Shown here: in pieces, positions 60,840 to 64,000 of the stretch
Layout: each line of letters opens with the position of its first letter
Position numbering within the stretch: position 1 is the stretch's first letter
Source of the DNA: UBA11574 sp963752565
GTDB lineage: Bacteria > Desulfobacterota > Desulfobacteria > Desulfobacterales > UBA11574
Assembly (NCBI GenBank): GCA_963752565.1
Contig: CAVVZC010000018.1
Span: 1 to 64,000 of the forward strand
Direction: 5' to 3'
Length of the DNA stretch: 64,000 bases
Position numbers and translations under genes: made by a program
The notes under the pieces: generated by a model
Seen by the model: the letters and a program-made list of their open reading frames with translations, nothing else
What the model was told of the DNA's origin: nothing
The model's database searches: none

Positions 60840-62108
60840 CTATACCTCTTTTTCCTGCTTATGTTTGGGTTTTATAAGTTTCTTAACGTCGAATTCTTTA
60901 AAGGCGATGAGACCCGTAGGACGATAAATCATCACCAAAATGAGCAAAAGGGGAATAATAATCCACTTAAAGATCTCCAGCGGTCGAAGGGCTTCACTGA
61001 GCATGCTCAGGCTTACTGCACCCACAATCGAGCCGTAAACGGAATTCAACCCGCCAAAGTAGACCATTGCCAAAACTTCAGCCAGCTTCTGAAGACCAAA
61101 CGTCCCTGGATTTACATACCTTAACACGTGGGCAAAAAGACCCCCGGCCACGCCGGCCCAAAACGCCGCAAACAAAAAGGCCACGATTTTTGTTTTTCTG
61201 GTGTCAACGGTCATGGCATTGGCTGCTATTTCGTCGTCGCGAACTGCATTCAGCGCTTTTCCCATGGTAGAGCGCACAAAATTGTTGATGATCCACACGC
61301 AGGCGACGGTCCACAAAAAGACCGTGGGGAGATTGGCATAATCCGGCTGGCTGCTTAAGCCCCGTGGGCCGCCAACGACCTCCAAATTCTCTATCATGCT
61401 TTTCACGATAAACATAAATGCCAAAGATATGATCGCCAGATAGTCACCCCTGGTCCGAAACGAGGGTATCGCGATTGCAAGTGCGCCAAAGGCTGCGACT
61501 AAACCGCCGATGATCAACGCAATGGGAAACATATACGGGCCTAAAGCGGCGGGGAGAACTGCAGGCCCGAAAAGCTTGTCCTTAGCGAACAGGAGCAACG
61601 TAAACACCGAGGCTGCGTAAGCCCCCAATGCCATAAAGCCGGGATGGGAGCAGGAAAATTCTCCCATGTATCCGTTAACCACGTTTAAGCTCAACGTCAC
61701 CATAATGGCGATCATGGTCAGCTTAAGCGTCAGAACCCGGTAGGCACTGATATCAGACCATAGATGCAAAATCGCATACAGAAATCCAAGATGAATACCT
61801 ACCGAAACTATCGTGGGGAAATTAAAAAGCCAGGCAACCAATCGATTTGTAGCCGCTGCACTCAGCCGGGCTACGGCGCCTATGGGCAGCGCATATATCA
61901 GCAGCACGAATATCAGTACGCTGGGAATTGACAAAGGCTTTTTGAGCATGATCACAAAGCCGAAAAGGACCGGAATTTTGGGCAGATTTAAAATTTCGGT
62001 CAGCGGATCACCCAAATAATGCTCGAGTACTACCGCGATCAGTGCGCCAAGCAGCCAGCCCAGCAAAGGTACCTGTGAGAACGAATTCCGTAACTTTTTA
62101 AAAATCAT
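60840..62108 (-). CDS. livM: Branched-chain amino-acid ABC transporter permease LivM
   Basis: A 422-residue permease with about ten helices. The LivM core is in residues 130-400: LSLNVVNGYMGEFSCSHPGFMALGAYA, GDYLAIISLAFMFI, GKALNAVRDDEIAANAMTVD (given in pieces) and VYFGGLNSVYGSIVGA. An N-terminal extension with extra helices, common in LivM, precedes it. It forms the channel with LivH. Confidence 0.93.
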   Translation of the reverse strand: MIFKKLRNSFSQVPLLGWLLGALIAVVLEHYLGDPLTEILNLPKIPVLFGFVIMLKKPLSIPSVLIFVLLIYALPIGAVARLSAAATNRLVAWLFNFPTIVSVGIHLGFLYAILHLWSDISAYRVLTLKLTMIAIMVTLSLNVVNGYMGEFSCSHPGFMALGAYAASVFTLLLFAKDKLFGPAVLPAALGPYMFPIALIIGGLVAAFGALAIAIPSFRTRGDYLAIISLAFMFIVKSMIENLEVVGGPRGLSSQPDYANLPTVFLWTVACVWIINNFVRSTMGKALNAVRDDEIAANAMTVDTRKTKIVAFLFAAFWAGVAGGLFAHVLRYVNPGTFGLQKLAEVLAMVYFGGLNSVYGSIVGAVSLSMLSEALRPLEIFKWIIIPLLLILVMIYRPTGLIAFKEFDVKKLIKPKHKQEKEV

Positions 62109-62186
62109 CTTTTCTTTTTTTAAACCGCTCCATGGATAATACTTTTTTTAAAACCCTGTAAACTCCACGGCTCCTGTAAAAAACAC

Positions 62187-63110
62187 CTACAATCTCAGAC
62201 GTGCGCTGTAAGGCTCTCCAAAAAACCCGTGAGGCCTAAACGTTAGAATAAGAAGAATGATTGAATAAGCGATAAAATCACGGAGGGTCGAAGGAAATAT
62301 CATGGCCACAAATATTTCAATGAAACCCAGCAAGAATCCGGCCATGCAAGCGCCTAAAATAGAACCTCTCCCTCCTAAAATAGCCGCCACAAATGCCTTC
62401 CAACCGAACACAATGCCCATGTATGGATCGAGAACCGGGTAGGCAACCCCGAAAAGTATCCCAGCAGCAGCAGCCAGGGCCGAACCAATGGCAAACGTCA
62501 TGGCGGCAATGGTGTTTATGGACACACCCATCAGAGGAACGACGACATAATCAAAGGCCATGGCCCGCATGGCCATCCCCCACTTGGTCCTGCGTACAAA
62601 CTGGTGCAGTCCCAACATCAGCGTCAAAGATACCACTACGATCATAATTTTCTTGTTCGTGACATACACGCCGCCAATATTATATGTCGTTGATTTGATC
62701 AGAGATGGAAATCGAACTCTTTTGGCGCCCAAGAGAGCCAGGTTTCCGGTCTCGAGAATGATACCGATCATCAACCCGGTGATTGCCGCCGAAGCTCTCG
62801 GTGCTTCCCGCAAAGGTCGATAACCCAGCCTTTCCACCAGCATGCCCACAAAAGAGGTCAGAAACATGGAAATGATAATGGTCAACACCAAGATCAACCA
62901 GTTGGGCAGTGCTATTGCACCGAAAGACGCCAGTGCCGTTACGCCGGTTGCAACACCAAATCCGATGTAAGCTCCGACCATGAAAATATCACCGTGGGCA
63001 AAATTGAAAAGCATCAAGATGCCGTATACCATTGAGTATCCCAGCGCAATCAATGCATAAAAGCTACCCCATTGCAGTGCATTTATCAGGTTTTGGAAGA
63101 AAAACGTCAT
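62187..63110 (-). CDS. livH: Branched-chain amino-acid ABC transporter permease LivH
   Basis: A 307-residue permease with about eight helices. Features: LINALQWGSFYALIALGYSM, LFNFAHGDIFMVGAY, the EAA-type loop GMAMRAMAFDYVVVPLMGV and FVAAILGGRGSILGA. It sits 78 bp upstream of livM and downstream of a terminator that separates it from the receptor gene. AAAGGAA precedes the ATG. Confidence 0.95.
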   Translation of the reverse strand: MTFFFQNLINALQWGSFYALIALGYSMVYGILMLFNFAHGDIFMVGAYIGFGVATGVTALASFGAIALPNWLILVLTIIISMFLTSFVGMLVERLGYRPLREAPRASAAITGLMIGIILETGNLALLGAKRVRFPSLIKSTTYNIGGVYVTNKKIMIVVVSLTLMLGLHQFVRRTKWGMAMRAMAFDYVVVPLMGVSINTIAAMTFAIGSALAAAAGILFGVAYPVLDPYMGIVFGWKAFVAAILGGRGSILGACMAGFLLGFIEIFVAMIFPSTLRDFIAYSIILLILTFRPHGFFGEPYSARLRL

Positions 63111-63139
63111 CTATAATTATTCCTTTTCTTTCAAAAAAA

Positions 63140-63171
63140 GGCGGGCTCAGAGCGCATTGCCCTGGCCCGCC
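63140..63171 (-). terminator. Intrinsic terminator between the Liv receptor and livH
   Basis: On the minus strand GGCGGGC and GCCCGCC form a stem followed by seven T (63139-63133). It should let most transcripts stop after the receptor gene. The plus-strand side also has five T, so it could work in both directions. Confidence 0.85.
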
Positions 63172-63266
63172 CTTTTTCTAAGAAAAAATTATAATACCAG
63201 CATCGGGCTAAAATAATCTATCGGACCATATATTTAATAAAACAAATCATGGCCGTTAGAACCTGC

Positions 63267-63362
63267 CTTTTCCCCAAAACTTAAGATTGGGAAAAGCGAC
63301 TTTTTAAAGCAGTTCATTTCCAATTGTCAAGTGTTTTCAACTTGGCCGTTGACCATTGGAAA
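63267..63362 (-). other. Two further hairpins downstream of the Liv receptor gene
   Basis: TTTCCAATTGTCAA (63317-63330) pairs with TTGACCATTGGAAA (63349-63362) with one mismatch, and CTTTTCCC (63267-63274) pairs with GGGAAAAG (63289-63296). Neither has a U-run. They may protect the 3' end of the receptor mRNA. Confidence 0.5.
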
Positions 63363-63418
63363 TTAGATATTTCACCTCGACAAAACGTTGTCGATGATTC
63401 TTTAATAAGGGCTCACAC

Positions 63419-64000
63419 TTACGGGCAAACAGATTTATAAAACTCGTATTTACCTTTATCGCTGATCTTCACGATAACGGCACACTTTATGGGATCGCCA
63501 TCTTCGGTAAATGTCATCTTGCCGGTAATACCGTTAAATTCTTTAATCTTGGCCATGGCATCCCGAACACTCTTGCGGTCCTTTTCTATATTGCCTGTAA
63601 TTTTGCCTATAGACTGTATGGCCGTCTGAACAATGCTCAAGGCATCCCAGGTCAAAGCACCAACATCATCCGGCACATATCCGTGTTTTTTGTTATAGCG
63701 ATCAATAAAAGCCTTGGTTGCCCCCTTTGCACCTGCAGCAGCGTAGTGGGTGCTGAAAAAGAGCCCGTAGCAGTCTTTTCCACACAGCTCAACCGTCTCC
63801 GCCGAACCCCAGCTGTCACTTCCCACAATCGGCTTATTCCATCCCAACTCATGGGCCTGCTGAACGATCAAAGCCACTTCATTATAATATTGCGGCGTAA
63901 ACAACACTTCGGCGCCCGATTTTATGATCTTTGTCAACTGAGAGCTAAAATCAGCATCCTTTGTTGTAAAACTTTCAAACGCCACCACAGAACCGGCACC
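63419..64000 (-). CDS. livK: Branched-chain amino-acid ABC transporter substrate-binding protein (partial)
   Basis: The C-terminal 193 residues of a type I periplasmic binding protein; the 5' part is beyond the window edge. Recognisable segments: VVAFESFTTKDADFSSQLTK, LFTPQYYNEVALIVQQAHE, KPIVGSDSWGS, FIDRYNKKHGYVPDDVGALTWDA (in pieces) and FNGITGKMTFTEDGDP. It is the first gene of the livKHMGF unit. The ligand is not determined by sequence. Confidence 0.93.
   Translation of the reverse strand, partial: GAGSVVAFESFTTKDADFSSQLTKIIKSGAEVLFTPQYYNEVALIVQQAHELGWNKPIVGSDSWGSAETVELCGKDCYGLFFSTHYAAAGAKGATKAFIDRYNKKHGYVPDDVGALTWDALSIVQTAIQSIGKITGNIEKDRKSVRDAMAKIKEFNGITGKMTFTEDGDPIKCAVIVKISDKGKYEFYKSVCP

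Overview
The window looks like a chromosomal segment of a strictly anaerobic deltaproteobacterium, most likely a Desulfobacterota / Desulfobacterales-type sulfate reducer. This is inference. It rests on moderate-to-low GC, a DUF3786 protein, a probable selenocysteine-containing AhpD/CMD protein, orphan larB, TRAP and Liv uptake systems, Gram-negative envelope genes (lpxA, kdsB, secretin), abundant c-di-GMP elements and many palindromic intergenic repeats. No rRNA, tRNA, CRISPR array, prophage or intact IS element was seen.

Layout. 1-2.2 kb (minus): galE (cut by the window edge), rmlB and rmlD for nucleotide-sugar synthesis. 2.4-9.9 kb: xerD, DUF3786, an SDR without the catalytic Tyr/Lys, a DUF985 cupin, a frameshifted rhomboid protease, a two-CW Cys protein, a CMD protein with an in-frame TGA (probable Sec), ppnP, a HEAT-like exported protein and a broken NYN/LOTUS gene interrupted by a directly repeated element. 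10.4-13.7 kb: lpxA, HU, an RRM protein, a cold-shock protein with a disrupted start, and a small lipoprotein. 14.3-16.7 kb: a cyclic-di-GMP-I riboswitch with its own terminator in front of a two-gene operon (multipass coiled-coil membrane protein plus VWA lipoprotein). 17.1-31.2 kb: MltD-type transglycosylase, a single-chain MrfA-MrfB helicase/exonuclease, a CNNM/CorC-type protein, nitroreductase, EF-P, a TrpF-like protein lacking the catalytic Cys, guaA, a PilZ protein, kdsB, larB and a phosphoesterase. 31.2-45 kb (minus): an adenosine-specific-kinase-family gene and a basic-repeat small protein, then an MSHA-like type IV pilus cluster (pilin, MshJ/I/K-like, secretin, TPR, ExeA/MshM AAA, MshE ATPase with MshEN, MshG) ending in an 892-residue pseudopilin fused to Ig-like and two LamG domains. 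45.3-52.7 kb (minus): an aat/clpA/clpS N-degron set, secA and an M23 peptidase. 53.3-64 kb: folD, a DctPQM TRAP transporter, argC and a Liv branched-chain amino-acid ABC transporter whose receptor gene runs off the end.

Themes. c-di-GMP appears three times without any GGDEF/EAL gene: the riboswitch, the PilZ protein and the MshEN domain of the pilus ATPase, suggesting control of surface structures and adhesion. Both solute-receptor genes (TRAP and Liv) are separated from their permeases by hairpin terminators. Several palindromic repeats abut or overlap stop codons. Three genes between 5 and 13 kb carry apparent single-base frameshifts, which could be decay or sequence error.
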